A DNA stretch of 64,000 nt, from NCBI GenBank assembly GCA_023212645.1, contig JALBYC010000004.1, positions 434,001 to 498,000 on the forward strand, given 5' to 3'. The position numbers and the translations under genes were made by a program. The notes beneath the pieces were generated by a model, which ran no database searches, was not told the DNA's origin, and was given only the letters and a program-made list of their open reading frames with translations. Positions 19,665 to 29,245 of this stretch are shown here, piece after piece; position 1 is the stretch's first letter; every line of letters begins with the position of its first letter. Source of the stretch: Farysia itapuensis. Taxonomy: Eukaryota; Basidiomycota; Ustilaginomycetes; Ustilaginales; Ustilaginaceae.

Positions 19665-19973
19665 TTACCTATCGGCTTGATAGTCGTCCCACATGGCTTG
19701 AGCGATGCCTTCTCGCCACGCTTTGACGCTCTCCTGCTCCGGCGGTAAGTCACGAGGTAATGATTCGGTCGTCCGTGTAGATGTACCACGTTGACCTATG
19801 CGTTGCCATGTCGCAGAGACATTGCCTTCCCGGTTATAACGATCATTACGAGTGTCTTCCAGAAGGTAATTGTGGAGAGCTGCAAGACAGTAGACAAAAT
19901 TGCGTTGAGTTGCAAGGCTGTACTCCGGGGCTGAGTGTAGTATCCGAAACCGTCCTTTGCTTAAGACTCTCTG
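19665..19973 (-). pseudogene. PIF/Harbinger transposase remnant (DDE_Tnp4/HARBI1 C-terminus)
   Basis: The minus-strand frame between an in-frame TGA (19974-19976) and TAA (19665-19667) encodes 102 residues. It contains KGRFRILHSAPEYSLATQ, ALHNYLLEDTRND and, at the end, EGIAQAMWDDY, all typical of the last third of HARBI1-like transposases. The catalytic DDE core that should precede it is missing; upstream sequence is a short GC-rich tandem repeat. The relic converges tail-to-tail on the Myb/SANT ORF, an arrangement expected of a two-gene Harbinger element. It is too broken to be active. No terminal repeat or target-site duplication was confirmed. Confidence 0.8.
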
Positions 19974-19997
19974 TCAACTCGTCCCCAATCAGACCCT

Positions 19998-20064
19998 GAA
20001 TCGCGGAATCGCGGAATCGTGCTCGCGTGCTCGCGTGCTCGCGCGTCGCGTGCTCGCGTGCTCG
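19998..20064. repeat. 8-bp GC-rich tandem repeat
   Basis: Units of GAATCGCG grade into CTCGCGTG, repeated about eight times with one interrupted unit. It sits where the missing part of the Harbinger transposase should begin, so it may mark the deletion end. A second short tandem stretch (AGGTTGC-type units) lies at about 20100-20150. Confidence 0.75.
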
Positions 20065-20221
20065 GACCATCATCGTGTTAGATACGCCACCATTTTTTTA
20101 GGTTGCGCAGGTTGCTAGCGCGTTGCTAGGTTGCCTAGGTTGCCGGTTGAGGTCACATAAGTCGTTGAAACTTCAGAGTGTGGAAGCACTGACAGCTTCA
20201 TTAATTCGCTCGTCATGCATC

Positions 20222-21421
20222 ATGGAAGAGGATGATTCTCCCATTACAGCACTCATAGCACGCATGGAAGCGTACGCTTCGAATCCTTCGAGCCTAGATT
20301 CAGGTGCGCAAGCCATACGAGAATCTGCTTGGGTCAACGATGAGTCCCTGAGGGCAGAAGCAACTTCACAGCTGGCTGAGGAACTGATGGCTCTGCAAAG
20401 CATCTACACCGATGAAGCGATGCATTTGATCAAAGTCGCGACAAATTCTCAGCCGAGCCTCAACGATGAGACAAATCCACAGCGTTGGGTCCCAGGCTCA
20501 ACCATGACCCTTTCAATATCTACGGAGATCGAGGCGCAAGATTCATTCGGTGCGATCCCCGTACGTCTCGCAGTCACGCTGCCGCCCTTTTATCCTCACA
20601 GCAGCAAACCGCCACAGCTTCAGTTAATGTCCAAGTATGTCGGCGGCTTCAGCGTAGACAGCGGCCTGTTTGGAGAAGTACTCCGGGCTTTTCATCACCA
20701 GATCAGCAACGTTGATCTAGCCAGCGTCGGAGCAACTGGGACGGCGGAAGACGCAGATTTTGACTCACAATGGGTCGGAGGAAGCATGGAAAAGGGAGTG
20801 TATTGGCGCTCTGGTGAAGTTGTTTTGTTCGAGGGGATAGAATGGGTTAAGGAAAAGGTCCTCGACTGGTGGACCGATCGAGAGTCGTCGAGGTTACAAG
20901 ATGGGGGAGACAGCTATCCAAGACCAGGGGAAATAGTACAAACCCGCGCTTCGCCACACGAAGAAGCAGTGTCCGACAGTGGGTTAAAGTCTCGCACAGC
21001 AGGACCATCATTCACCGGCAAGCTGTTTGTTACGCCTCCAATCATTGATCGCAAAAGTGAATTCGTGGGATATGCGGCTGCCATCACATCGCCCGAGGAC
21101 GTACCAGCCATCCTGTCGCATATACTATCTGACAAGCGTGTGGCTCGGGCAGCACACCCTGTCATCAACGCCTGGGTCTGTCGTGCCCAACCTGACAGCA
21201 GCGTCATTCACCGGGACTGCGATGATGACGGCGAAACAGCAGCTGGCGGTCGACTAGCCCACCTACTTAGCATACTCGAGCTCGAGAACGTCCTTGTCGT
21301 TGTCACACGCTGGTTTGGCGGCGTACATCTGGGTCCCGACAGGTTCAAGCTCATCAATCGCGCAGCTCGTGAAGCACTCGACTTGGCAGGCTTGCTCAGC
21401 AAACAGGAAAACAAACGATAG
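20222..21421 (+). CDS. YIH1: Yih1/IMPACT-like regulator of Gcn2
   Basis: Single exon, 399 residues from the ATG at 20222; the frame is open earlier but without an ATG. It has an N-terminal RWD domain (EELMALQSIYTDE, then LPPFYPHSSKPPQLQL with the YPxxxPP-type turn) and a C-terminal UPF0029/ancient domain (GKLFVTPPIIDRKSEFVGYA, HRDCDDDGETAAGGRL and VVTRWFGGVHLGPDRF). Yih1/IMPACT competes with Gcn2 for Gcn1 and also binds actin, dampening the amino-acid starvation response. The protein is longer than yeast Yih1 (258), owing to an extended linker of about 90 residues. It begins close to the repeats left by the Harbinger relic. Confidence 0.92.
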   Translation: MEEDDSPITALIARMEAYASNPSSLDSGAQAIRESAWVNDESLRAEATSQLAEELMALQSIYTDEAMHLIKVATNSQPSLNDETNPQRWVPGSTMTLSISTEIEAQDSFGAIPVRLAVTLPPFYPHSSKPPQLQLMSKYVGGFSVDSGLFGEVLRAFHHQISNVDLASVGATGTAEDADFDSQWVGGSMEKGVYWRSGEVVLFEGIEWVKEKVLDWWTDRESSRLQDGGDSYPRPGEIVQTRASPHEEAVSDSGLKSRTAGPSFTGKLFVTPPIIDRKSEFVGYAAAITSPEDVPAILSHILSDKRVARAAHPVINAWVCRAQPDSSVIHRDCDDDGETAAGGRLAHLLSILELENVLVVVTRWFGGVHLGPDRFKLINRAAREALDLAGLLSKQENKR

Positions 21422-21580
21422 CAACAATGGCACGACAGCAGCTGCAAGATACACAAACTGCATCAATCTATCATCTATAAGGTATTACTGCAGACTGTTG
21501 CTGGCTTGCGGCTAGGTATTGATGCTAGGTATATAGTAGGGAATGATTCGTGAATATTGGATGCTTTTGTTCTGCTGAAG

Positions 21581-22666
21581 CTAAGCACCAGCATATCTGG
21601 ATCCTGCGATGCCACCTTTGAGGATCTTTATGGTGACATTATCTGTCGTTCTTCGTAAAACTGCTTCGACCTGCTGATCAGGACTCATCTCTCTGCTAGA
21701 GTCGCCTTCCGATGACGATGATAGGCGACGTTCGGCTATGACTGTGTCCATCATGTCCATGACGTTGTCTGTGATTGCGGAGTGATTGATGCGCGGGCCC
21801 CAAATGGATCCGATAAAGCCATCGGCGATATTGACTTTGATGTGAGGCGATGCTATGGCCATGATAGACACAGCCTTGGGATCCAATCCGGTCACTGAGC
21901 GCAGATTCAACGAAAGAGTTCGAGCAGAGTCACCCTCTGCATCGCGTCGAGCCGAAGCAATATCGATGAGAGTCTGAGCGATGACCAAACCACCGTTGAC
22001 GGGTAGCATAGTGTTCCATAGCTCTAGTGTCCGTAGCTGATGACATCCGGTAAGACCTCTAGCCAACGACTCAATCACCTGGTCCACGACTACGATACTG
22101 AGACCCATGATAGCACTAGGCTCCCTTCGAGGTGGAATCCAACGGAAAGTCTTCAGAGACGTCATGTTTTTGAGTGCGTTCTCAAACTGCTCGGCCTCCT
22201 GCTTGCGGAAATCTTCTGAGGTCAGTACCTCGGAATGTCGTATGCTAAAGAATTCGAGAGACACGTGGCGTGCACGCGGACATAAAGCAAGTACTTGAGC
22301 AGTCAGTAGAAGACGATCGCGAGATCTTTGCTTGCCCTGTCCCGAAGACGAAGAAAGCGTGCCATCACCGCCTCCTGGTACGCCGGGGATATTGATAACA
22401 ACAGAGTCTGTTGTGTAACGCGAACAGTGCTTGTGTGAGCCTGAAGTCGGTGACAGAAAACAAGCGATTTGGTCCAAGGAGAGCAGAAAGATGGAAGAGT
22501 AGACTTTGGGAAGGAACAGCGAGCGGAACAGCTGGCACGTCGAAAGCACAGCAGCGACATTGTTACACGACGCCATATCCAACACATAGATCCATGCGAT
22601 GTGATGCAAAATTTCCGGTGGCAGCGCCGTGAGCTGTAACACACCATGCTGGGCTGACGAAGACAT
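21581..22666 (-). CDS. F-box-like protein of unknown function
   Basis: Single exon, 361 residues. The N-terminus LTALPPEILHHIAWIYVLDM...CQLFRSLFLPKVY has the LPxEIL...C pattern of fungal F-box-like domains, which normally bind Skp1. The rest shows weak leucine-rich spacing (SLEFFSIRHSEVL, LRTLELWNTML), so a substrate-binding LRR-like fold is possible. No other motif is recognised. It converges on YIH1 with 159 bp between stops. Targets cannot be inferred. Confidence 0.6.
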   Translation of the reverse strand: MSSSAQHGVLQLTALPPEILHHIAWIYVLDMASCNNVAAVLSTCQLFRSLFLPKVYSSIFLLSLDQIACFLSPTSGSHKHCSRYTTDSVVINIPGVPGGGDGTLSSSSGQGKQRSRDRLLLTAQVLALCPRARHVSLEFFSIRHSEVLTSEDFRKQEAEQFENALKNMTSLKTFRWIPPRREPSAIMGLSIVVVDQVIESLARGLTGCHQLRTLELWNTMLPVNGGLVIAQTLIDIASARRDAEGDSARTLSLNLRSVTGLDPKAVSIMAIASPHIKVNIADGFIGSIWGPRINHSAITDNVMDMMDTVIAERRLSSSSEGDSSREMSPDQQVEAVLRRTTDNVTIKILKGGIAGSRYAGA

Positions 22667-23279
22667 GTCGACGGTCCTTCAAGAAGCGGCTTGCTTGTCG
22701 CTCGATTGCAGAATTCGGTTTCGGGTTGATAGGGCGTTCTGATATCTTGTTTCCCAGATACCCGGCTCTATCTCAGAGCCTAGGAATTAGTCAGCCATGA
22801 CAGGGTGCAAATGCTGCGAGCAGCGTTCCGGAGATTGATTTGGGTGTAAAGCTCCGAGATGGAGGAAGGATGCATCGTTCCGTTCTCAATTTAGGTTGAC
22901 ATGTGCTGTCACGGCAATCAGGTCCTCGACAGACACTGTGACTGTGAGGGGCTGCTATGAAAATGTCGACTGAGACTCACCTGGTGACTACGTCAGTGAG
23001 CATGTGATTTTTAGAATGTTATCGGCCGATTGAAATTTGGCCCCTTTCGCTGAGAATTTCCAGTCACAGTCACAAGTCGCGACTCACGAGTCAGTTTCAA
23101 GCGCAAGCTTTCGAGTTTCAAGAGCTGTGAGAGTTTAATTTGCCAAGCGGAGTTCCTTTTTTGGTGTTGGTTCGGTGTTGGTCTGTTAGCAGGTGAGGGC
23201 TGTGCCTGCCATGTGCTCCCACCTTACTACCGTCTCTTCCCCTTTGTGCTTCCACCCCATCGCATAGCTTCTCGCAGCA
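22667..23279. other. Divergent intergenic region, 613 bp
   Basis: No ORF or RNA was recognised. At about 23062-23095 there are short direct repeats of (A)GTCACAGTCACAAGTCGCGACTCACGAGTCA type, with TGACTC/GAGTCA cores of the kind bound by bZIP (Gcn4/AP-1-like) factors. This may regulate the M50B-like gene or the F-box gene. Confidence 0.4.
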
Positions 23280-24062
23280 ATGCCGTATCTCTTGGAGAGA
23301 CAGGCGTCTACAACTTCGTCTACAAGTCGTATAGATCCCACAAAGGACCAGAGAACGACCATCATTGTGGCATGCGTCTACGCCCTTGCCATCGTGATTC
23401 TCTGGAACATTCCAATTCTCAACTACCTCTTGTATCCCTTCAAGCTTCTCACTGTCGGCTTTCACGAATTCTCACATGCAGCTGTAGGTCTTTGTACCGG
23501 AGCCAAAATCGAATCCATCACTCTGGAGCCCAATGAAGGTGGGGCAACACGAATGCGGGGTGGAATTCCCTGGCTCACACTACCAGCGGGATACCTCGGG
23601 TCGAGCATCATTGGCGCAGCCTTGATAGCATGTGGCTTTGATGAACGAGCTTCCAAAGTGGCAAGTATTGTCATCGGAGTCTTCTTCCTCTTCACACTCT
23701 GGTGGGCCAGGCGCGATTGGCTCACCTGGTTACTGCTCATGGTCATGATCGGGCTGTTCGTCCTCTTTTGGTTGGTAGCTCGCAGTGTCGCATTGCGCTA
23801 CTTCGTCCTCTTCATTGGCGTCATGAATTGCCTGTACTCAGTGTGGGACATTTGCGACGACTTGATCTTCCGAAAGGTGAACGAATCCGACGCCTCAGCT
23901 TTCAGCAAAGTTGTGGGAGGCGCTCCGCAGTTCTGGGGCTTCGTATGGCTTCTCATTTCCATCGCTTTCTTCGGTGCGGGAATTGTCGTCGGTATCGTAG
24001 CCTTCAAGACACCTGTCGCCGAACAAGCTGCCGATAATTTCCTAGACGTCAACCTCAAGTAA
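23280..24062 (+). CDS. Peptidase M50B-like integral membrane protein
   Basis: Single exon, 260 residues with about seven hydrophobic segments. The metalloprotease motif HEFSH lies at residues 62-66 at the end of a membrane helix (LLTVGFHEFSHAAVGLCTGA), as in site-2-protease-like M50 families. The later Asp-containing segment (GVMNCLYSVWDICDDLIF) fits the second metal-binding motif of the M50B-like group (PF13398 type). Such proteins occur widely in fungi with no established substrate. The N-terminus is cytosolic and polar. ATG at 23280 has AGCAATGC context and no upstream alternative. Confidence 0.82.
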   Translation: MPYLLERQASTTSSTSRIDPTKDQRTTIIVACVYALAIVILWNIPILNYLLYPFKLLTVGFHEFSHAAVGLCTGAKIESITLEPNEGGATRMRGGIPWLTLPAGYLGSSIIGAALIACGFDERASKVASIVIGVFFLFTLWWARRDWLTWLLLMVMIGLFVLFWLVARSVALRYFVLFIGVMNCLYSVWDICDDLIFRKVNESDASAFSKVVGGAPQFWGFVWLLISIAFFGAGIVVGIVAFKTPVAEQAADNFLDVNLK

Positions 24063-24175
24063 TGGGAACCGAATGGGACAATACTATGTATCTATACCAC
24101 AGTAATTATGGCTCTACCTGTGTCTGAAATGTGCAAACCAGATTCTAGTTGCGGCTATCTTGGGTATATTGGGGC

Positions 24176-25213
24176 TCACTTGACCAGTTCGTCTACGTTG
24201 ACGTTGTTCTTGTGGCCATTGCTTGTAGGCTCCACTGAAGGCGTCTCGCGATCAAGGTGCTGAAGATGCTGAATGTTGGACCATTGCAAGACCGTACCGA
24301 TGCCTCTGCCATATCCAATGTCTGCTTCCACCGTATTGCCATCCGGTCCCTGAATTGTATCTTGCTGCAGCTGCTCGACTCCTGCAGGATCTCGTTCGAA
24401 CTCGGCAGCGGTTCTTGCTACTGATGCTTGGAGTTCTTGGACTGCTTTCGAAGCCTGTGAGCCGTTCGCTTCCCGCAAAGACAGTGCTAAGAGCTCTTTC
24501 TGAAGTCTATGGTCGAGGAGGAACTGTGAACCTTGTACTCCCAAGTGAAGGGGACGTATAGACCATCGACTTTTGCGGCTGAGATGCCCAGCTTGTGACC
24601 TCAGCTCTGCGGAGGTGACGGGAATGATAGGCACGACTACTTCCGAGATTGAACAATTCCAGAAGCGTGATGGCACCACCGATGGTTGGGTGATGCAGTA
24701 TCTCCCCGGTACCAAAACTTGGTTCATGAGGGCGCTGATGGCAGCGCCGTGGGACACAAGCACGACAGTCTCTGTCTTGTCTGTTAACAAGGCATCTTGG
24801 TCGACCACGAATGTCACAAGATCGTTCCAGAAGCTGGCGAGTCGTTCTGAGAATGGCTCCATCTGTTCAATGCCCTGCGTGTCTTCGGGCTTCTTGGCTG
24901 CTCCAACGTAGACATGCCCCTCTAGGACGCCGAAAGCTCTCTCTTTGAGCCTGTCATCGTATTCTAGCTGCAAGCTCTTGTCGCTTTGTCTCTGGAGAAT
25001 TGCTTTGGCTGTGTCGGCTGCCCTACGAAGAGGAGAAGAAATGATGCGGTCAATACGCGTTCCGGATAGATATTCGCCCGTGAGCTGTGCTTGGAGTCGA
25101 CCCTTGCTGTTGAGGTCCGTGTCAAGCTGGCCTTGAATTATCCGCTCCACATTCTCCCGGGTTTCGCCATGCCGGATGATCAAGACACGCAACCTGGTCG
25201 GTGGGCTGCTCAT
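24176..25213 (-). CDS. Histidine phosphatase superfamily protein (phosphoglycerate mutase-like)
   Basis: Single exon, 345 residues from the ATG at 25213; upstream codons have no ATG. The catalytic motif LIIRHGETREN (phospho-accepting His) is near the N-terminus, followed by SSPLRRAADTA (second Arg), a Glu/Asp pair in RLKERAFGVLEG, and VLVSHGAAISALM (second His). This is the cofactor-independent-of-substrate signature shared by TIGAR, PhoE-like and fructose-2,6-bisphosphatase branches. The C-terminal 130 residues are Gln-rich and poorly conserved. Substrate is unknown. It converges on the M50B-like gene. Confidence 0.82.
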   Translation of the reverse strand: MSSPPTRLRVLIIRHGETRENVERIIQGQLDTDLNSKGRLQAQLTGEYLSGTRIDRIISSPLRRAADTAKAILQRQSDKSLQLEYDDRLKERAFGVLEGHVYVGAAKKPEDTQGIEQMEPFSERLASFWNDLVTFVVDQDALLTDKTETVVLVSHGAAISALMNQVLVPGRYCITQPSVVPSRFWNCSISEVVVPIIPVTSAELRSQAGHLSRKSRWSIRPLHLGVQGSQFLLDHRLQKELLALSLREANGSQASKAVQELQASVARTAAEFERDPAGVEQLQQDTIQGPDGNTVEADIGYGRGIGTVLQWSNIQHLQHLDRETPSVEPTSNGHKNNVNVDELVK

Positions 25214-25901
25214 CCTGTAGCGAAATGCGAAGACCTGAGGCCAACTCTGAATCTGATTGTGATTCAACGTGACTGCGACTTGAAAACAGCGAAGTGCAAA
25301 CTGCAAAACTGAACTTGCTCTATATCAATCTAACAACGTCGCCCTGATTTCGAAAAATTTGAATTTTCGAGTTTCGAATTTCCTAGTGCTATCAAAATGA
25401 CTTCAACCGTTATTTGAACTCAAACGTTTGACGATCTTTCCTGTGTCGGAGTTTTTAATTCTCCGGCGATCATGCCGTTTGCTGCTGCCGAAGCAGGCCG
25501 ACAGTTCATGCGGACGGCATGGACTAATTTTCCCATGGGACTTGCCCTCAAAGATGGACCACTCTTCCGCTGGACACTGCACAGCCACTCTCGTCACAAG
25601 AGGTCCTTGAAGAATGCTGATCGACAAAGCTACGCAGGCCTTTCTAAGTGGTAACTTTACAGAACGTGGACGAAGCTACCACCGTTTAGTGGAATTTGGG
25701 TTTGTGAAACCGACGTAAAGCGTGCCAAGAAGGACCCCGGTAGTGTGCAAGGCACTCTGCAATAGCTCCGAAAGCATGTGCATGCGTTCCACATGCCATT
25801 GTCATAATTGCCTCCCAGCTAGCTGACCCAGTCAATCCTTTCCCCCATAACACCATCCTTGGCTCTGTACGTTCATCACCCCCAATCATCAACTCAAAAA
25901 C
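25214..25901. other. Divergent intergenic region, 688 bp
   Basis: No credible gene. AT-rich palindromic stretches of the AAATTTGAATTTTCGAGTTTCGAATTT kind occur at about 25352-25382. Small open frames at 25428-25654 overlap on both strands and show no recognisable protein. The last ~80 bases before the GH16 ATG are C/T-rich. Confidence 0.45.
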
Positions 25902-27056
25902 ATGCCTTCCTCCATCAATCGTAAGCTGGTGTTGGCTGCTGCTCTTTGCCTGACTTCCGCCGCCTCGTCTGCGTCAGCGGCGAGCTGGACACAAACAAGC
26001 TCGATCGCCGGCAACGACTTCTTTCAAAACTTTGACTGGTTCAGCGAGACCGATCCCACTGCGGGCTTAGTCAACTATCAAACACAATCCAATGCGCAGT
26101 CTCAGAACCTGTCGTACGTCAATGACGCCGACCACTTTGTCATGGCGGTGTCCACGGTCTCGACGGCTCTTTCGGGTAGGAACAGCGTCCGCATTCAATC
26201 CAAGAACTCCTACAGCGACGGAGTCTACGTTCTGAATGTCACGCATGTCCCCACTGGCTGCGCTACCTGGCCTGCCTTCTGGACGGTCACCGAGAACCTC
26301 GACAGTTGGCCTGTCGGCGGAGAAATTGATATTATGGAAAACGCCAACGACCAGTACACATCGAATCTCGTATCAGCACATACCAAGTCTTCCTGTACCA
26401 TTCCCTCGACTGTCTCAGATCAGACTGGCACCGTGGCCTACACGAACTGCTCCGCTTATACCACTGGCAATCCGGGCTGCCGTGTCGAAATGAACGGCAC
26501 CTCCACCCCCACGTGGGGGGCGTCTTTGAATTCGGCCGGTGGAGGCATCATTGCTATGGAGAGGTCATTCGGTACCACCGGGCAAGGTGTTCGTGTTTGG
26601 TACTTTGCCAACAGCGCCGCCTCGTCCTTGCCCTCAGACCTCAAAGCTGGAAGCTCGTCCGTCGACCCGGACAACTGGGGCGAGCCCAACGTTCATATGC
26701 CCATCTCCTCTTGCTACAACGACTTCTCGGCGCACAAGATCATTTTTGACATCACGCTTTGTGGTGACTGGGCTGCCAACACCTATGACGAGAGCGGCTG
26801 TTCCGCCAAATTTGATGCGTGCAGCTCCCAAGTGGCATACAACGGCAGCTCATTCTCATCTGCTTACTGGGAGTTGGACTCTCTCCGCCTCTTTACCTCA
26901 GGCGGAAGCACAGCTAACGCAGCTGTCTCACCACAGAATGCGGCAACCCAGAAGTCATCCTCGACTGCCGCAAATTTCGCCACTATTTCCTCTCTCTGGA
27001 TTCCCTCCCTCTTTGCAGTTGGGATTTCTGCTGTAGCTTTTGGAACTCTCCTTTAG
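25902..27056 (+). CDS. Secreted GH16 endo-1,3(4)-beta-glucanase, probably GPI-anchored
   Basis: Single exon, 384 residues. A signal peptide (basic MPSSINRK, hydrophobic LVLAAALCLTSAA, cut near ASA-A) precedes a GH16 domain. The catalytic signature GGEIDIMEN gives nucleophile Glu141 and acid/base Glu146. Family-typical CATWPAFWTV, GEPNVHMPISSCYNDF and CGDWAANTYDESGCS are present, with several Cys pairs. The C-terminus is Ser/Thr-rich and ends in a hydrophobic tail (SLFAVGISAVAFGTLL), as in GPI-anchored wall enzymes. The likely substrate is beta-1,3(4)-glucan of the cell wall or environment. Confidence 0.92.
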   Translation: MPSSINRKLVLAAALCLTSAASSASAASWTQTSSIAGNDFFQNFDWFSETDPTAGLVNYQTQSNAQSQNLSYVNDADHFVMAVSTVSTALSGRNSVRIQSKNSYSDGVYVLNVTHVPTGCATWPAFWTVTENLDSWPVGGEIDIMENANDQYTSNLVSAHTKSSCTIPSTVSDQTGTVAYTNCSAYTTGNPGCRVEMNGTSTPTWGASLNSAGGGIIAMERSFGTTGQGVRVWYFANSAASSLPSDLKAGSSSVDPDNWGEPNVHMPISSCYNDFSAHKIIFDITLCGDWAANTYDESGCSAKFDACSSQVAYNGSSFSSAYWELDSLRLFTSGGSTANAAVSPQNAATQKSSSTAANFATISSLWIPSLFAVGISAVAFGTLL

Positions 27057-27268
27057 ACAATGTAAATCATTTGACCTCTGAAATGCTCTGTATAACATGT
27101 ACATTATTGCCCCTTTGGTGCAAATATACGCTTGCAGGTATCGTGGATTGCACATTCAGGCAGTTATTGCAGGATGGCGTGGCATCATCCACGGTGGGCC
27201 TGCGACAAAGCAGCAAGCAAAGAATCTCGGGCATGAGAGAGCACGTTGACAGCTTCTTCCTCCTTCTC

Positions 27269-29245
27269 CTAGTAAAAGTGCACTTCGTCCACGAGCCCTT
27301 CGAGTTGGTCCATCAGTTTCTCAGACTCCGACCGCAGGTAGACGCCGACGCATACCATGCGATTGACACTGAATCTGGTCAGATTGCCATCGTCCATGGT
27401 CGTGTCAATCACTGATAACGATGTGGAAGTGGCCGATCCTCGCTGGAACGGGTTTGGGCGAGCTTTCTTGGTTGAAAAAGCTGTTCCGTAATTCTTCCGC
27501 GTCAGATCTTGTGCTTCAGCAAAGGTGTGACCGGAGGCAAGGTATTGACGCATAGCTACGGCTCGAATAATCGACGTGAGGCTAAATCTTTCCAGGCGAA
27601 GAGATATACGTTCAAGGCGGCGACAAGGAACATGTGGTACATGCTTTTGAATGTCGGTAATCCATCGGTAGTTTGGCGCAAAGATGGAATGAACGCTGAG
27701 CGATTTCCGATCGTAGTGTTCCTTGTCCGACAGAGACAGATCTTCCAGAAACTCCAGTGTGCTGATCGCTGTCATAAGCGATTCAGCGTCGTCGTTCACC
27801 ATCCTACTCACGTCTAGCTCCAGCTTGCGAATCAATGGGCTGTGTTTGAAGAAGTCCATTACTGGACGCTCTCGGTGAGGCGGGTAATGACTCAGCTGCC
27901 ATTCCATCTCGGTCGCTATTTCGAGAGCTGGGAAAACGCAAGGGCAATTCCATTCTGGAATTCGCCATCCCCTCAACGTCTTCAGTTTCTTGAGAGGAAT
28001 ACGTGGCGAAAAGTCTGGTGCGTTATCTTGAGCCCTCCGCAGATTATCGACAGTTCTAGACGTGACAATTGGCACGATGTTGGTCAGCTCTTCAAGGGTT
28101 TCGGCTAGCTCGACGGCCTGTTGAGGGGATGGATAGAAGCTAGTCTGGAGAATTCGAAGGTTTTTTAGACCGTTAGGGAGCGTAGGATAGAGATGGTGCC
28201 CTTTAAAAACCTCGAGCTGGAACGGAGGGTGATCGTCTGCTGAGAACGGAATGCCTGCTGCTTCTTGCTTTTTATCTAGTGAGGTGAACCAGGGGTTGCC
28301 TGCTGCTTCTTGCTTTTCATCCAATGAGGTGAACCAGGGATGGGGCATCACTTGAAGCTTCACGTCGATGTTTAGAACTTTGAGATTGACGCAATGAACA
28401 TAAAGCTCCCGATAGCACATGTCTTGGTGAAAAGATGGCATTTTGATCTGGCGCAGAGTTGCGGCACTTTGGCGGAGCAAAGAAAGAATTTCCGGTTGCT
28501 TGTAATCCGCAAGCCCCTCTGGCAGCTCCACGGAATGTAGGGAAGCCTTGGACTGCATGGTATAGAAACGAACAGCATTTTCGCACTGCTTTTTCAATTC
28601 AGGCCTCCTGACTATAAGGTGGCGCCAAAGAGAAGGAGAGTCATAACAGATCCGCTTCCAAGCGCGACAGACAAGGCTGAGTGTGCGTACTGAACACACT
28701 CGTTCGAACACTAGTACAAGAATCTCCTCTGGTAAAGTAGATATGCTGCAGGTTTGGATCCGTCGTTGAATACGTTGACGCTGTTTTTTCACCTTGTCCG
28801 CGACCACGTCCCGCTCGGAGGGGCAGCAACGCTTTAGCTTTTGCTCGGCTATGTTGAGGCACTCCGTTGCCTGATCATGATGTTTGCAGTCTACCAAGAT
28901 TTTAGCTGTGCGGACGTATGCTTTCGGGTCTTTTGGTGATATCTTGAGCGCTTTCTTGGCGTCAGCAAGAGCGGATTCGGGCAATTTTCTGGCAGTGTAC
29001 GCTGAGGCACGAGACCACAGGTATTTCTGCTTGGCTCTAATATCTTGATCTTTGCAATACTGCATTCGCTCGAGAGCTGCAGAAGCCATGCTTATGACCT
29101 GATCATGGTCTCTCGCCTCCAAAGCCCGTGCAAGCTGCATCTGAGCCCTGATCTCAAAGAAAGGTGAATGACTTGTCTCGTTCGGGGCTCCGGTGTGTGT
29201 ACCCAGGGTGTCGATGAAAGCATCGACGTCGGTGATGCTAGACAT
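27269..29245 (-). CDS. TPR / F-box / leucine-rich protein (Dia2/Pof3-like architecture)
   Basis: Single exon, 658 residues. Residues about 30-160 form TPR-like helices (KYLWSRASAYTARKLPESAL, ALKISPKDPKAYVRTAKIL), followed by an F-box (STLPEEILVLVFERVCSVRTLSLVCRAW style) at about 165-205 and irregular leucine-rich repeats to the end. This order, TPR then F-box then LRR, matches fungal SCF subunits of the Dia2/Pof3 type that act in replication and genome stability. Whether it is the true orthologue is uncertain. It carries a 45-bp in-frame tandem duplication (28252-28341) that doubles a WFTSLDEKQEAAG segment. Confidence 0.7.
   Translation of the reverse strand: MSSITDVDAFIDTLGTHTGAPNETSHSPFFEIRAQMQLARALEARDHDQVISMASAALERMQYCKDQDIRAKQKYLWSRASAYTARKLPESALADAKKALKISPKDPKAYVRTAKILVDCKHHDQATECLNIAEQKLKRCCPSERDVVADKVKKQRQRIQRRIQTCSISTLPEEILVLVFERVCSVRTLSLVCRAWKRICYDSPSLWRHLIVRRPELKKQCENAVRFYTMQSKASLHSVELPEGLADYKQPEILSLLRQSAATLRQIKMPSFHQDMCYRELYVHCVNLKVLNIDVKLQVMPHPWFTSLDEKQEAAGNPWFTSLDKKQEAAGIPFSADDHPPFQLEVFKGHHLYPTLPNGLKNLRILQTSFYPSPQQAVELAETLEELTNIVPIVTSRTVDNLRRAQDNAPDFSPRIPLKKLKTLRGWRIPEWNCPCVFPALEIATEMEWQLSHYPPHRERPVMDFFKHSPLIRKLELDVSRMVNDDAESLMTAISTLEFLEDLSLSDKEHYDRKSLSVHSIFAPNYRWITDIQKHVPHVPCRRLERISLRLERFSLTSIIRAVAMRQYLASGHTFAEAQDLTRKNYGTAFSTKKARPNPFQRGSATSTSLSVIDTTMDDGNLTRFSVNRMVCVGVYLRSESEKLMDQLEGLVDEVHFY
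28252..28341 (-). repeat. 45-bp in-frame tandem duplication within the F-box gene
   Basis: Two adjacent 45-base units (28252-28296 and 28297-28341) differ by only a few bases and encode WFTSLDEKQEAAGN / WFTSLDKKQEAAGI. The near identity points to a recent duplication that kept the frame. Confidence 0.9.

Noticed and set aside
19998..20064. Possible CRISPR-like array
   Set aside because: Units are 8 bp and contiguous, with no spacers, in a eukaryotic genome; it is a simple tandem repeat.
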